NCBI GenBank assembly: GCA_000787465.1
Contig: JSYX01000187.1
Coordinates: 1 to 57,763, forward strand
Source of the DNA: Thermomucor indicae-seudaticae
Lineage: Eukaryota > Mucoromycota > Mucoromycetes > Mucorales > Lichtheimiaceae
Direction of reading: 5' to 3'
DNA: 57,763 nt
Position 1 is the first letter of the stretch; the number at the start of each line of letters is the position of its first letter. Below are positions 44,742-57,032 of the stretch, in pieces. Both the position numbers and the translations under genes were made by a program. The notes under the pieces are model-generated. The model did not search any database. It was not told the origin of the DNA and saw only the letters and a program-made list of their open reading frames with translations.

Positions 44742-46044
44742 GACAGTTTGACACGAGACAGGTATAAGGAAAGGAGAGTTTGGTGCGCAGCAGCCAACCT
44801 CTGCATTACTTTTATTGCAAAAAATTGAAAACCAGATAGGCAGTCGTTAATCATTACTGCATGGCAGGCTCAGGCTGTGAAGCGCTCCTGAAGACAAGCT
44901 TCAGAAGACAGCACAGGTTTATATCGTTTGGACGTTGAATCGCGGCGCAATACGGCCACATACTCTTGTGATAGAGACGCTTCTTTCAAGTGTGTGTCCA
45001 AATGTAGTACTGCTGACCTCATAATCGCTGACCCCTTCTGAATGTTTTGAGTGCACGGTCCTCCGGGATCTCGCGCTAGGTCTACGTTTCTCGTCTGTGT
45101 TCGGTATCTCAAACTGAGATGTACTATGATCAGTTGGAGTGTATTTCAATTGGAAAAGTTTGGATATAGCAGGTATGTTTTACTTTATGCACTCGTAGTT
45201 CCTATGAAAGTATTAGCAGCAATGTTATACGCAGTTATGGAACAATAGCCATCTAGAATACCTACTTGACAAACTTGTGGATGTCTTCTGGCACCATTGA
45301 AAGAGTAGCATACTCTACAATGACCAGACAAACTTCGCTGTTAGTCGTCGAGAAGAATAACTGCATAGCTATTTTCAAACGCATTTGTCAGCTTCATTCT
45401 TGGAACCCTCTTAGTGAACACACCCTGCATGCTTCCTGAATATTCATCGAGCCTCGAGAGCGCATCTGTTTTGCTCGGTTCAGCCCGCACGGATATCGGG
45501 TTTGTTCGCTAACGCCCTTGACGAAGCGTAGACCCGGTCAATTCGATCTGGCCTTACAACTGCGATCGTAAGTGTGGTGCCCTGAGCCCTGCATCATTAT
45601 AACGGGGACATCTTTGGCGAAGCAAAGGAAAATAAAGCAATGGAAAACAAGATATATTCAACCTCGAGTAACTTTCTCATGTATCAAAACAAAAAGATGT
45701 GCAAGACATGTACAAAGCATAAACTCTAAAAAGCAAAAACCGGGATTACTTGGTCGCAAATATTCTTTCTTTTATTCGGTTCAAATGTGGTTTTTACTGA
45801 CGCAGATCGTGATTTATGCTTTGCGCAAACTTGGTTTATAACTGATGCAAAAAAGACATTTCGAGCGACCCAAACATTTCCGTAGATCAATGCCACTGTG
45901 GTGCAAGAACTTTGACATTGTTGGAACAAGTTCAACACGCGACAGAATGTCGATTTGTATTGGGCTTTTACATGAACAAGAAAAACCAAAAGGTTTCTGT
46001 ACACATTAATATGATAAAGGAGGAGCGATGGGAATAAGGGGAGA
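44742..46044. other. 1.3-kb stretch; probable 5' part of the coiled-coil gene plus intergenic
   Basis: A minus-strand frame ending at 44870 reads KGSAIMRSAVLHLDTHLKEA and VAVLRRDSTSKRY; it is helical and may be an upstream exon or a separate small gene. No ATG start or clear splice link was found. The rest shows nothing recognisable. Confidence 0.35.
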
Positions 46045-47175
46045 CTAATGGGAGTGTCCTATGTTCAGTAATACAGGCAGAAACATGCCAGTAAGTATGG
46101 CTGCCCTTTGCGATGCGCTCAATTTATCAGGGTGGGCAAGTGATGATGGTGAAGGGTAGGAAGGCTGAAGCTCTTGTAGAGCGTGCATGGCAACGTACAG
46201 AAAGGTCCCTCCGGAGAAGATCAAAAGAAAGCCTGTCCAATAGGCCAGATGGGCAGATGATGATGAAGTGGAAGAGAAGACGTACAAGAGGAGATAGGTG
46301 GTAATGGCACCTGTCGGTGCAGATAATGAGAAGACCAGGAGATGGCGCCGAACACTTAATCTCGAGAGTCCCTCAGCGAGTAATACGGTCGTGAGTGCGA
46401 ATGCGGAGGGGGCCTTGTGTAGCATGATGGCAAGAAAGACGACCATGGAGAGCTTCGGTTGGGATGCCGATGCGCCCAGCGCTATGCCGTCGGCGGCGGC
46501 ATGAACAATCAGACCAATGGTCGGGGTCATGGATCGCGTCGATGCTCGCGAATAATACGCTCGTTGTTGCAGGTCGTTCTGTTCTGGATTTGATGATGGA
46601 GTCGACGTATAAGGAAAAGAAGACTGGTCACGCAAGCTGATTTCGCTATCCGAGCGTGAACATGCATGGACGTGAAGAGAGCTGATTTGATCAATGGTAA
46701 ACATGACGGCAAATCCAATAATCAGGGCAAGACCAATAGCTGTATGCTCGGACGATTCTTCTCCATCGTCATGATCATTATGAACATCGCTTTTGTTTTG
46801 ATGTGGTTCTTGTCTTTTGTGAATAGAGGGTGGAGTCTGCTCCTCCGCAGCAGCAACCCAGACAGGCTGCGTCGATGATGGTAATAAATGTGCAGAGAAA
46901 TTTTGTACAACTTCGTCGTGTAAGCTACTGCTGCCGCCTGAATGTATTAAGCTGCTGCTGCTGGTGCGTATTTTGGTTGAACTATAAAGGGTCTCTATGC
47001 CTTCGGGAATAATAACAACGAGTGCTGTTCCGATCAATAATCCAACGCCTAACGCTGTTAAATGGCGCAATTTCGCGTCTGAAAGTTTGCTTGACAGCGG
47101 TATGCAGCCAGCAAGAAAACTGCCGACGAGCATTGTGATGCACAGAAGCAGAAGCCATATGAATGGGTTTACCAT
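46045..47175 (-). CDS. ZIP-family zinc transporter, SLC39A9/ZIP9-like
   Basis: A single exon of 376 aa from the ATG at 47175. Membrane helices are clear: PFIWLLLLCITMLVGSFLAG, LTALGVGLLIGTALVVIIPE, AIGLALIIGFAVMFTIDQI, then helix 4 with the metal-binding signature IVHAAADGIALGA, helix 5 with FLAIMLHKAPSAFALTTVL, and three further helices ending PVLLNIGHSH. The HAAADG and HKAPSA motifs line the transport path. ZIP9 proteins move Zn2+ into the cytosol from the Golgi or at the plasma membrane. A variable, His/Asp-containing loop (about residues 70-150) and a second loop lie between helices. The gene lies just downstream of the RGS receptor, same strand, about 100 bases apart. Confidence 0.93.
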   Translation of the reverse strand: MVNPFIWLLLLCITMLVGSFLAGCIPLSSKLSDAKLRHLTALGVGLLIGTALVVIIPEGIETLYSSTKIRTSSSSLIHSGGSSSLHDEVVQNFSAHLLPSSTQPVWVAAAEEQTPPSIHKRQEPHQNKSDVHNDHDDGEESSEHTAIGLALIIGFAVMFTIDQISSLHVHACSRSDSEISLRDQSSFPYTSTPSSNPEQNDLQQRAYYSRASTRSMTPTIGLIVHAAADGIALGASASQPKLSMVVFLAIMLHKAPSAFALTTVLLAEGLSRLSVRRHLLVFSLSAPTGAITTYLLLYVFSSTSSSSAHLAYWTGFLLIFSGGTFLYVAMHALQELQPSYPSPSSLAHPDKLSASQRAAILTGMFLPVLLNIGHSH

Positions 47176-47278
47176 CGGAGGATAATCAGTAACAGGTGAT
47201 ATATGAAGGTGTGTGAGAGTGAAAGAGGGGGGCAGGTCCAGCTTTCAAACTCAAAAGAGTTAAATTCCTGGCCTACTG

Positions 47279-49102
47279 TTATGAATAGCGCCTGGCTTTA
47301 TTTACGCAGGCAACATACTTGGGAAATACGCTTCCAAAGATATTCCAAAAGACCTCCTTTCTAGCTGTCTCAAAGACGGCAAGAGTAATTTGATCGGGCT
47401 GGATAGTCCCAGTAGCAGTAGCAGCAGCCTGGTTCCCCGATCTCACGTTGCTGTTTGAGTCGGTTGCAAAGCTAGGAAGTCGGGGTTCTTTGTCATGGTA
47501 AAAGTTCCTGATTGCCGAACTCGCTTGGTCGCTTTTGCCACGCTTGTTCTTCAGTGTCTCAAAGGCAGCATCCACTTGCGAACGCGCACGGTATGTGATA
47601 TTGACCTGCAACGGAGCGCCTTCGCAAATGTAGTTACAGTAAAAGTCGAAAAAGTCATGCAGTAGACTCTGGTCAATCGGTACGTGCATTGACAAGTTCT
47701 TGTTCGTCCAAAATGTCTGCTGTTGCTGCTGCTGCTGCAATGGATAAACAGTTGTCGTCGATGATGGTTGTCCTCGAGCCTCTACTTTATCCAGTAACTC
47801 GAGATAGCTTTGATAAAAGAGGACGTTTTCCGAGCTGAAATCTTTCACGGCCAGTTGTCCCATTTTGTTCAGTGCTTCAGCTTTGCGCAGTTCGTTTTCG
47901 AGTGTTTCGGGTGTCGCCTCGAGCAGCTGTTGTTGTCGGTTTGGTCTAACCAGAATACTACTTTGCGAACGATCCGCCGGCGACGTAGGATGGCACTTTT
48001 CGATCACTAGATAGCACAAGGGCACAATGACAGATATAACGTGGGCGGCTGTTGTGTACGCAACAATCCACATGCGTGGCGGGAAAAAGAAGCGAAAATA
48101 GTCTCCAGTAGGTGACGACAACCTCCGCCCATAGAAGCCGAACCACACAAGCGTAAGGACGAAAAGAGGTACTCCTATTACAATGTTCAGGATAATTTCG
48201 TTTCGAATATTGTGAGCATCTTGTTTGCCGCGAAGTTTCCAGCAGATGATTGGTGCAACGATGACGAAGAAGAAGGTAACATAGCCAACAATGGGATAAA
48301 TTGTCCAGCGGCTTTCGCAGAATGACACCCCTTCTTTGGCGCCATAGACATGAATAGGGACAAGGACGGCGAATACCGGAACAAGGAAGACAAAGTACCA
48401 CACCATGGCACGCGACACCGTGAGTTTTTTGCACTCTCGGTTGCGGAGAAACCATCGATAGTCTCGATCGCTTGAAGTGACCTGTTGATCAGAAGGCATT
48501 GTGTTGTTGTTGTTGTTGCTGCTGCTGATGCTGGCTCTGCCGGTTTTAGTCATCGCGTATAGCGTCTTAAGTGCATGAAGGCGTATCAAAAAGTGTAGAC
48601 GATAGGCACTCCATGAAAACGCAAAGATCCAAGTGTAAAATCCGAAAATGACGCCCCAAACGGCAGCTTTGCAAGAGGACTCTGTGTAGAAAGCTTCTGA
48701 CATGAGCACAATGGTGCTGAATATCAAGTGGCCAGTAGCGCCCAACGTCGTCGCGAAGATACTCCTTCTGTTCAGCGTATTACGGCGCCATAACCGTCGG
48801 TATTTTGGCTGAGCTTCGTCAATTGGTCCCATGGTAAACCAGGGTTCAATCCGCGTGTTGACGGCGAAATAAATAAAAAGAGCTGTTGACATGACTACAA
48901 ATACAATATTGACAAGAGCAACACTAAAATAGATACGGCTGGCTATAATCTTTTTGTAATCCATTATACAATAGTCATACTGGGTATTATCGTTGGAGAC
49001 AAGCGTGGGCGGGACATGGATATAATAATGAAAGCTCGATACGTCCTTTTCGTTTGAGCAGTTTGGCAATCGAAAGAAAGGAGATATTGTTGGTGTTGGC
49101 AT
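47279..49102 (-). CDS. seven-helix receptor with C-terminal RGS domain
   Basis: A single exon of 607 aa from the ATG at 49102. Residues about 55-390 hold seven hydrophobic segments, among them IYFSVALVNIVFVVMSTALF, AVWGVIFGFYTWIFAFSW, MVWYFVFLVPVFAVLVPIHV, WTIYPIVGYVTFFFVIVAPI, IILNIVIGVPLFVLTLVWFG and TAAHVISVIVPLCYLVIE. Residues about 420-600 are an RGS domain: VKDFSSENVLFYQSYLELLD, LHDFFDFYCNYICEGAPLQV, then ITLAVFETARKEVFWNIF. Such GPCR-RGS fusions would sense a ligand and speed GTP hydrolysis on their own Galpha. A polyGln tract (CAG/CAA, near 47720) sits between two RGS halves, and an Asn run lies in an internal loop. The ligand is unknown. Confidence 0.88.
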   Translation of the reverse strand: MPTPTISPFFRLPNCSNEKDVSSFHYYIHVPPTLVSNDNTQYDYCIMDYKKIIASRIYFSVALVNIVFVVMSTALFIYFAVNTRIEPWFTMGPIDEAQPKYRRLWRRNTLNRRSIFATTLGATGHLIFSTIVLMSEAFYTESSCKAAVWGVIFGFYTWIFAFSWSAYRLHFLIRLHALKTLYAMTKTGRASISSSNNNNNTMPSDQQVTSSDRDYRWFLRNRECKKLTVSRAMVWYFVFLVPVFAVLVPIHVYGAKEGVSFCESRWTIYPIVGYVTFFFVIVAPIICWKLRGKQDAHNIRNEIILNIVIGVPLFVLTLVWFGFYGRRLSSPTGDYFRFFFPPRMWIVAYTTAAHVISVIVPLCYLVIEKCHPTSPADRSQSSILVRPNRQQQLLEATPETLENELRKAEALNKMGQLAVKDFSSENVLFYQSYLELLDKVEARGQPSSTTTVYPLQQQQQQQTFWTNKNLSMHVPIDQSLLHDFFDFYCNYICEGAPLQVNITYRARSQVDAAFETLKNKRGKSDQASSAIRNFYHDKEPRLPSFATDSNSNVRSGNQAAATATGTIQPDQITLAVFETARKEVFWNIFGSVFPKYVACVNKARRYS

Positions 49103-49318
49103 GGTTATAGCATGTCTGGTTTAAGAAAAAGGAAGAAGTGCATTTGTCAGAGTATAAAAAAAACTTGCACGGGACATTATCATGGATAGGCTTTGAAACA
49201 TTGCCTATATGAAGGGTCGATGGGTGGATTCTGAGAGAGCGCTGCAAAAGAAAATGAAACAAAGGTGGCAAATGTCGACCCAGTTTTTTGGGCCCGCTTG
49301 TCCCTTTCCGTACTTTGC

Positions 49319-50047
49319 ATGCATTCCCAAAGATCAATACCACCAGAGTGCCTGAAGCATTCACATTATGAGATTAAATGCCGTATGGCTTCAGGGGTGA
49401 TTCCCACTATCCGACAGTTTCGCTACGCCATGCAAACGGAAATCAAGATTAACAACAATTACCAGGCAGCTCAAAAATTGTTTAGCGATCTGTTGCAGGT
49501 CTTCGACATTCTGCCTAAACGATCTGAAGAGGATTCGACTGGATCACCCAATTCTTCTTCTTCTTCTTCCTCTTTGTCTCCACGCCACCACCCACAGAAG
49601 CAACAGCCTTCAAAGACGACAACAGCAGCATTAACAGCCACACGTCGACCCCTTATCACTCCGCCCGATATTACAGATTTTCAAATAGCATTGGCAACGA
49701 TGATCCGTTGCGCTCCAAGCCCAGAGCAAGCCCTGGAATATGTGCACCTTGTTCATGATCTTGATCCACCTCTTCGAGACCTCAGGTTTGAAAACACGGT
49801 CCTGATCGACATTATCCAAGTGTACGCACGTTTTAGGGGAAACTACGTCAACAAGGCTTTGGATTTTGCAATGATAGGTCTAGAGCGAGGCTTAGCACTT
49901 CCAGGGAACAAGGAAAAGCATGTGTTTAAAAAGGATGATGTCTTTGAACAAGCCATTGCACCCATCTTGCGGCTCAACGGATTACGCTTGACAGAAGACA
50001 GACTGAGCGCGGAAAATTTTCAGCCTCGATTCTCTGTTGCTAAATGA
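49319..50047 (+). CDS. helical-repeat protein, possibly PPR-like
   Basis: An open frame that ends at 50047; the first in-frame ATG is 49319 and a second at 49382 (MASGVIPT) is possible. About 242 aa from the first. Two-helix units are visible: TIRQFRYAMQTEIKINNNYQ with AAQKLFSDLLQVFD, then TDFQIALATMIRCAPSPEQA with LEYVHLVHDLDPPLRDLR, then NTVLIDIIQVYARFRGNY with VNKALDFAMIGLERG. This spacing resembles pentatricopeptide or similar repeats, which bind organellar RNA, but the match is loose. A Ser/His-rich linker splits the repeats. It is divergent from the RGS receptor, with about 215 bases between starts. Confidence 0.6.
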   Translation: MHSQRSIPPECLKHSHYEIKCRMASGVIPTIRQFRYAMQTEIKINNNYQAAQKLFSDLLQVFDILPKRSEEDSTGSPNSSSSSSSLSPRHHPQKQQPSKTTTAALTATRRPLITPPDITDFQIALATMIRCAPSPEQALEYVHLVHDLDPPLRDLRFENTVLIDIIQVYARFRGNYVNKALDFAMIGLERGLALPGNKEKHVFKKDDVFEQAIAPILRLNGLRLTEDRLSAENFQPRFSVAK

Positions 50048-50443
50048 CTCCCACCCACCGTTTATCTTATATACCATGCGCTATGATTTGTATACTGGAT
50101 CTCTTTGCAGATATTGCGAGTAAAAAAACGTTTCAAGATATCTTGTCGGCCATCTTTCTTTTGGATGTTTGCGGAAAGTGCCATTGAGACGAGGAGTTCT
50201 CAGGGCAAAACACTGTTGCATAGTCAGCAATGGTTGCGTCGGTAAAAGAGTGCAACAAACTGCAATGATTGCTATAACTACTGTAGCTTTGTGGGATCTT
50301 CAAGATGCAGATAACACCACTCATTATCATTGTCGGAGCAGGTCCGGGCAGGAAGAGGAAGCCGAGCCGTGCACGGGCTCAAACGTCAAAAATTTGTTGG
50401 TTCGGATCAGATTCCTTTTTTCTCACGGTTATCTCGACGAAGA
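50048..50443. other. intergenic, promoter region of cystathionine beta-synthase
   Basis: No gene recognised. It includes short plus-strand frames that overlap the CBS start but have no splice link to it. Confidence 0.5.
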
Positions 50444-52316
<1,873 letters not shown>

Positions 52317-52696
52317 TCTGCATCCGCATCAACCTGTCTGTTGCCATAGATAGATTCCATCAATGCATTTGCTACAAATTTTGAATCGTTAATTCTTTGC
52401 GTCATATTTGAAGAAAAAGGTATAGCTCCCCAGCAATAAATAGCAGATTTTCGTGCCATAAATGAATGCTTTTTATGTCATTCAAGCTGGGGTCTGGTAG
52501 GAAATACGGTTTCTGGAATTGTTGGTCCATGCTCTTCGGATACCACACCCCCTTATGACGGCACATGTACTCAATTTAATACAGTGCATTTTATGTTTTG
52601 CCCCTGCTGCAAAAACGGGGCACGCCACGGTTATATAAAATGCATGGTACCATGGTCCGGCAACACGTCTGTTTCTTCTACTTGGCAAACAAAACA
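52317..52696. other. intergenic with promoter of the kinase gene
   Basis: 380 bases with no gene recognised. The right end carries the TATA box described at 52632. Confidence 0.5.
52632..52640 (+). promoter_or_regulatory. TATA box of the OSR1-like kinase gene
   Basis: TATATAAAA lies 56 bases before the ATG at 52697. An in-frame ATG directly at the box (52640) would be upstream of any TATA-driven start site, which is why the later ATG was chosen. Confidence 0.5.
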
Positions 52697-54699
52697 ATGG
52701 ACACCAGCGATCGAGCGATTAAACCATTAATAAAGGAGGATAATACAGATGTTGAGGAGGACCCTGTGCTTATTGTTCGTCAGAAATCGCTGAACCGCAT
52801 GCTTGCTTCAGCTACTCGTCGACATAGGCGACAGCGTGCCAATACAACAGGCGATAAAGAGAATGAAAACGACCGACTACCGCAGCCACTTTCCCGACAG
52901 CGTTCACTGACGGATCTCGTGAGTCGTTGGGCATCCTCACTGCGTTCATCGTCGTCGCGTTCTCATCGTGCATCAAAAACGGAATACTCGACCAAAGTGG
53001 AAGACTATATTGTCCGTCGTATCATTGGTAAGAGAAGAAAGAAGCGGGGTAGCCTTTCATATTCATTATATCCTATGTAGGTTCTGGGGCCACAGCGTCT
53101 GTTTATTCTGCGACGCATAAGCCCACGGATTCGCTTGTAGCGATCAAGAGGGTCAACCTTGAAATTCTTGATACAGGAACGCCTGCTGGGTCGCGGTTGG
53201 AAGCCCTGCGCAAAGAAATCCAGATCATGACCTTGTGTCGGCATCCACATTTACTCCCGGTCTATCAAAGCTTTGTGTGCCTTTCTCATTTATATATCAT
53301 TATGCCGATCATGTCATCCGGTAAACTTTTCGTTTTTTCATTATCTCTCGAAAGAAAAGAGAAGGACTATATCTTTCTTTGTTATTTCATAGGTTCCTGC
53401 CATGATTTACTGGCACAGACAAGATATCAGGGATTGGATGAAACTCTTTGTGCATGGCAAGTTATCTAACAGACTATATGTGGGTCTGTGAGGGGATATT
53501 GACAATATATTAGCATTCTAAAACAGGTCGTTCTGGGCCTTGATTATCTGCACGGGAACGGTCTAGTGCATCGAGATGTCAAGTCAGCCAATCTGCTGTT
53601 GGATCGTGAGACGGGTATTGTCAAGCTGGCGGATTTTGGAGTCAGTAACCATTTACTGGTCAACAATCATCATCATGATATGCCGGAACGATATCGTCCA
53701 AAGTTAGAACCTCTTCGAAATAACAATAACGAATCGTCCTTGTCCATGCATATGGTTTTGCCGCCACCTCTTGCTGCTTTACCGCCAGAGACCCAGGTTT
53801 CCTGTGCTTCCTCCTCCACGGTTGGCGAGCGTTCATGCCATTCTTCATTTGGTCCGACCAAAAACGACGCTGTGCGCCGCTCCTTTGTTGGGACGCCATG
53901 CTGGATGGCTCCTGAAATTCTTCAGGATAAGCAATACAATAACAAGGTCGATATTTGGTCTCTCGGAGTCACTGCTATTGAACTTGCCTGTGGCCGCCCG
54001 CCCTATACAGAACACGGTCCATTAACGGTATGGCTCTCGTTTTCCTTGCCGTTTTCATGGTCAAAGTGAAGGAGCAGCAATTGATTGGTTATATTCTATA
54101 GATATTTACCCTCATTTTGCAAGACCCCTCACCCACGCTTGCATCAAGTGGCTGTCGCTACGACTATAGTCACTCATTTGAGCACTTTATTGGTCAATGT
54201 CTGCTCAAAAACCCTGCCGCTCGATGCTCCGCTTCGGAAGCCCTACAACATCCTTTCCTACGCAAAGCCCATTCTCCTGCGTATCTAGCGCGCTATCTCG
54301 CCAAGCATTTGGCTCGCGATCCTCGACGCGGCGGACCCGATCTCCCCTTGCCTTTTGAGCATCGACATGCACAGGGCATCATGCTTTATGGTAAGGATGA
54401 GAAAAAGTAAAACCGGTCCTTTCTTATTTGGACGATAGTAATAATTGAAAATAGATGACGATTCGACCTGGAACTTTTCCATGGCGGATCACTCGATAAA
54501 CGAGCGTGATAATGCATCTGACGAAGACACGGTGGATTGCGACGAGATCTTCTCGCCATTGGACGATGCGTCTTGTGCAGAAATACCATTGTCAAACTAC
54601 TGGCCTTCTTTAGCCGATGCAGACAAGACAAAGCATGTAGAAGGCTCTTTTCAGGTGATCATGACCAAAGTCGGACAGCACATGCGTCCCGTCATATGA
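52697..54699 (+). CDS. Ste20-type protein kinase, OSR1/SPAK (FRAY, GCK-VI) like
   Basis: Six exons (52697-53027, 53081-53320, 53393-53456, 53514-54027, 54102-54390, 54455-54699) join to 560 aa. After a basic, Ser-rich N-terminus (about 105 aa) comes an intact kinase: IIGSGATASVYSA, VAIKRVNLE, LDETLCACILKQVVLGLDYL, HRDVKSANLLLD, DFGVS, FVGTPCWMAPEIL, DIWSLGVTAIELACGRPPY. The order and SGATA loop fit the OSR1/SPAK branch, which controls ion transport and osmotic response in animals. The segment between DFG and FVGTPCW is about 60 residues longer than in OSR1, with His, Asn and Ser runs. Exon 6 gives DDDSTWNFSMADHS, like the acidic W motif after the OSR1 kinase domain. The animal C-terminal CCT domain is not evident. 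Intron 3 (53457-53513) is GC-AG. Confidence 0.88.
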
Positions 54700-54844
54700 A
54701 TTTGCTATTGTATGCCAGACATGAACGCTGCACATAGTATCCATTTGCAGAGCAGAAAGACGACTTTGTCTTGTATTATGAATGCAGAATAAAATACTGT
54801 ACACCTATGGGATTTGTTCTATCTATGTATTGGAATCCAGCGTT

Positions 54845-56807
54845 TTACATGTGCTCTATTGGTTTGATGCCCAGCAAAGAAAGACCATTGCTCAGAGTCA
54901 TTCTGGCCGCCCAAAACAGCAGCATTCTCGATGCTGCTAGCTCTGACTCCATGTCTTTGACTCGAAGAATTTGACTCGCCGAACTTGTGGCGTGAGACAA
55001 TCTGAATAAGTAGTTGACAATCGTGCATGGTTCAAGCGTTTCAAAAGCAAGGTCCACAGTCTCTGGAAATTGTGAAATTAACTGAACGAGCTCAAATGCT
55101 TCCTTCTCTTGAAGCAGCTCAAAATTGCAGTCGGATCTGATAGCCACAGCTGCCTTTCGCTCAATGCTAAATAAGTAGATAGGTCAGTTAGTGACAACAT
55201 CTTTTCGATTTTCATAAACATTCAAGAACTTACCCACAAGCTTTCGCGTGCGCATATTGAAGAAAAACTCCCGTATCGCCGCGTGAATCTGTCATCCTGT
55301 CCCAGGAAAAGGTATAATTCTTTGCCCGCTTTGATCTCATGTCCTGCACGATAATAGCAGATACGCCCAGTTGGTCCGCGATTTCCTCAACGATAATCCC
55401 ATTGTCGTTGTCATTATCATTGTCATTATCATTCATAATAGTCTTGTCCGTCTTCATGTAATCCTTGATGTTGGCTTTCGCCGTATCCAAGATATCCTGC
55501 AAGAACACGGCTGTGCCCTGCCGCGTAGACATTCCGTTGATATGACCAAAACTGACATGTTGCAACTTGTTTGCCATCTCGCTTCCAAACACGAGCTCTG
55601 CCATTTTGAAGACTTGTCTAAAATACTCTTCTTGATCCACGCCCACAACATAGATGGCCTTGTCAAATTTGTATTGTTCCTTGCGCATCATCAGCGACGC
55701 CAGATCGCGGGTTCGGTAGAGACTTGTACCGTCTGCCCGCTGCACAATTGCTGTCCCCAGTTGATATGGCTGCAGATCCACTGCATAGGCCCCATCTTCA
55801 GTTTGTGTGAGAAGCTTCTGGCTTCGAAGGCGCTCGTGGACGCGCGGAATATAATCATTCACTTGAGATTCGCCAGAGTAGACTTCAAAAGAAATGCCCA
55901 AACGTTCATAGATGGATGCGTACGACGCAATACTCAGTTCTCGGAACCTTCGCCATTGATCCAGTACCGCGGGATCCCCTTCCTCCATACGCTTGAAATA
56001 AGCATTTGCCAGCTTTTCAATGCCCGGATCCTCTTTGGCGTCTCGGTTGATCTTGACGTAGACGTCGTACAAGTGATGAGTCGGGTCAGTTTCAAGCTGT
56101 CTGTCGTCTCCATACCGCTCGTAGCCGACAGCAAGCATACCTAGAACCTTGCCAAAAATGAATGACTTCCTTTTTTACTTCTTCTATGATGATCTCTCAC
56201 TGGCCCTTACCATATTGTTTACCCCAATCGCCGAGATAATTTATGCCAATCACGCGATAACCCATGACTTGATGGATTCTCTTGACAAAGTTACCGATAA
56301 TCGTGCTTCGCAAGTGGCCCGCGTGGAACGGTTTTGCAATGTTCGGTGAGCTATAGTCAATAACCACAGTCGGCTGCGGCTGTTGGTCTGGCACGTGCGA
56401 CCAGCCGTATCGTTCCCTTTCGACAAAGACCTGCTGCAAGGTTTGCTTGGTAAACTCGACCGGTTGAACTTTAAAATTGAGGAACGGTCCCTGCGCGGAC
56501 ACGGCTGCAATCATGTCATTGCAAGTAAACTGGAGCAAATAGGAGGGTATGTATATAAGCACCAGACAATCGAGGAAGACGGTAGTACTATTGTTTTATA
56601 AAGAACAACCTTGTCTGCGAGTGCCTTGGCGTCGATGCTGTGATCAGTTGCTAATGCTGCCTTGAGTGCGGGTAATGGAATGCAAAACTGACCGTCCTGC
56701 GGTCTTTTGGGAGCACGCAAGAGTGAGAGTAGTTTGGACTCGCTACATTGCGTCAACTGCGACAATTGTTTTGCAATGGCAAGCCGAAATCGTAATGCAG
56801 TACTCAT
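54845..56807 (-). CDS. arginyl-tRNA synthetase
   Basis: Four exons (56610-56807, 56211-56529, 55234-56140, 54845-55166) join in phase to 581 aa. Class Ia landmarks: GPFLNFKV, the HIGH-type motif [89 protein letters not shown] in the KMSKS region, and the anticodon-binding end NYTFSWDRM with [17 protein letters not shown]. It charges tRNA-Arg. The N-terminal part is of the yeast type, and one gene may serve cytosol and mitochondria. A codon-repeat insert (alternating Asn and Asp, near 55405-55435) lies between the KMSKS-like loop and the anticodon-binding domain. Confidence 0.95.
55405..55438 (-). repeat. (AATGAT/AATGAC) repeat coding for Asn-Asp in ArgRS
   Basis: About five tandem six-base units inside the ArgRS frame, read on the minus strand as alternating Asn and Asp. 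The unit is in frame, so slippage by whole units leaves the enzyme readable. Confidence 0.85.
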
Positions 56808-57032
56808 GACAAGCGCATAAAATGGAAACTGCTCTCATACACGCAGCGGAAAAAAGTCAGCATTGGCTCACTTGGCAAAAGAAGATCGCGCATACAATTT
56901 GTATGTCACTTCTAGTTTCAAAGCCTGCCTGCCATCTAGCCTACGTGCAAATGCTGTTATATAAGCCCACAAGCAGTAGCCACCAAAGGAGATCAGCGGA
57001 GAGCTCTTGCAAATAAGGATAAAGACAACGAT
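56808..57032. promoter_or_regulatory. divergent promoter region with TATA box (56958-56965)
   Basis: Between the ArgRS start (minus) and the candidate gene at 57033 (plus). TATATAAG occurs at 56958, 67 bases before the plus-strand ATG. Confidence 0.45.

Noticed and set aside
45572..45841. 89-residue plus-strand frame near 45.6 kb
   Set aside because: Low-complexity, Lys/Gln-rich and without any recognised pattern or start context.
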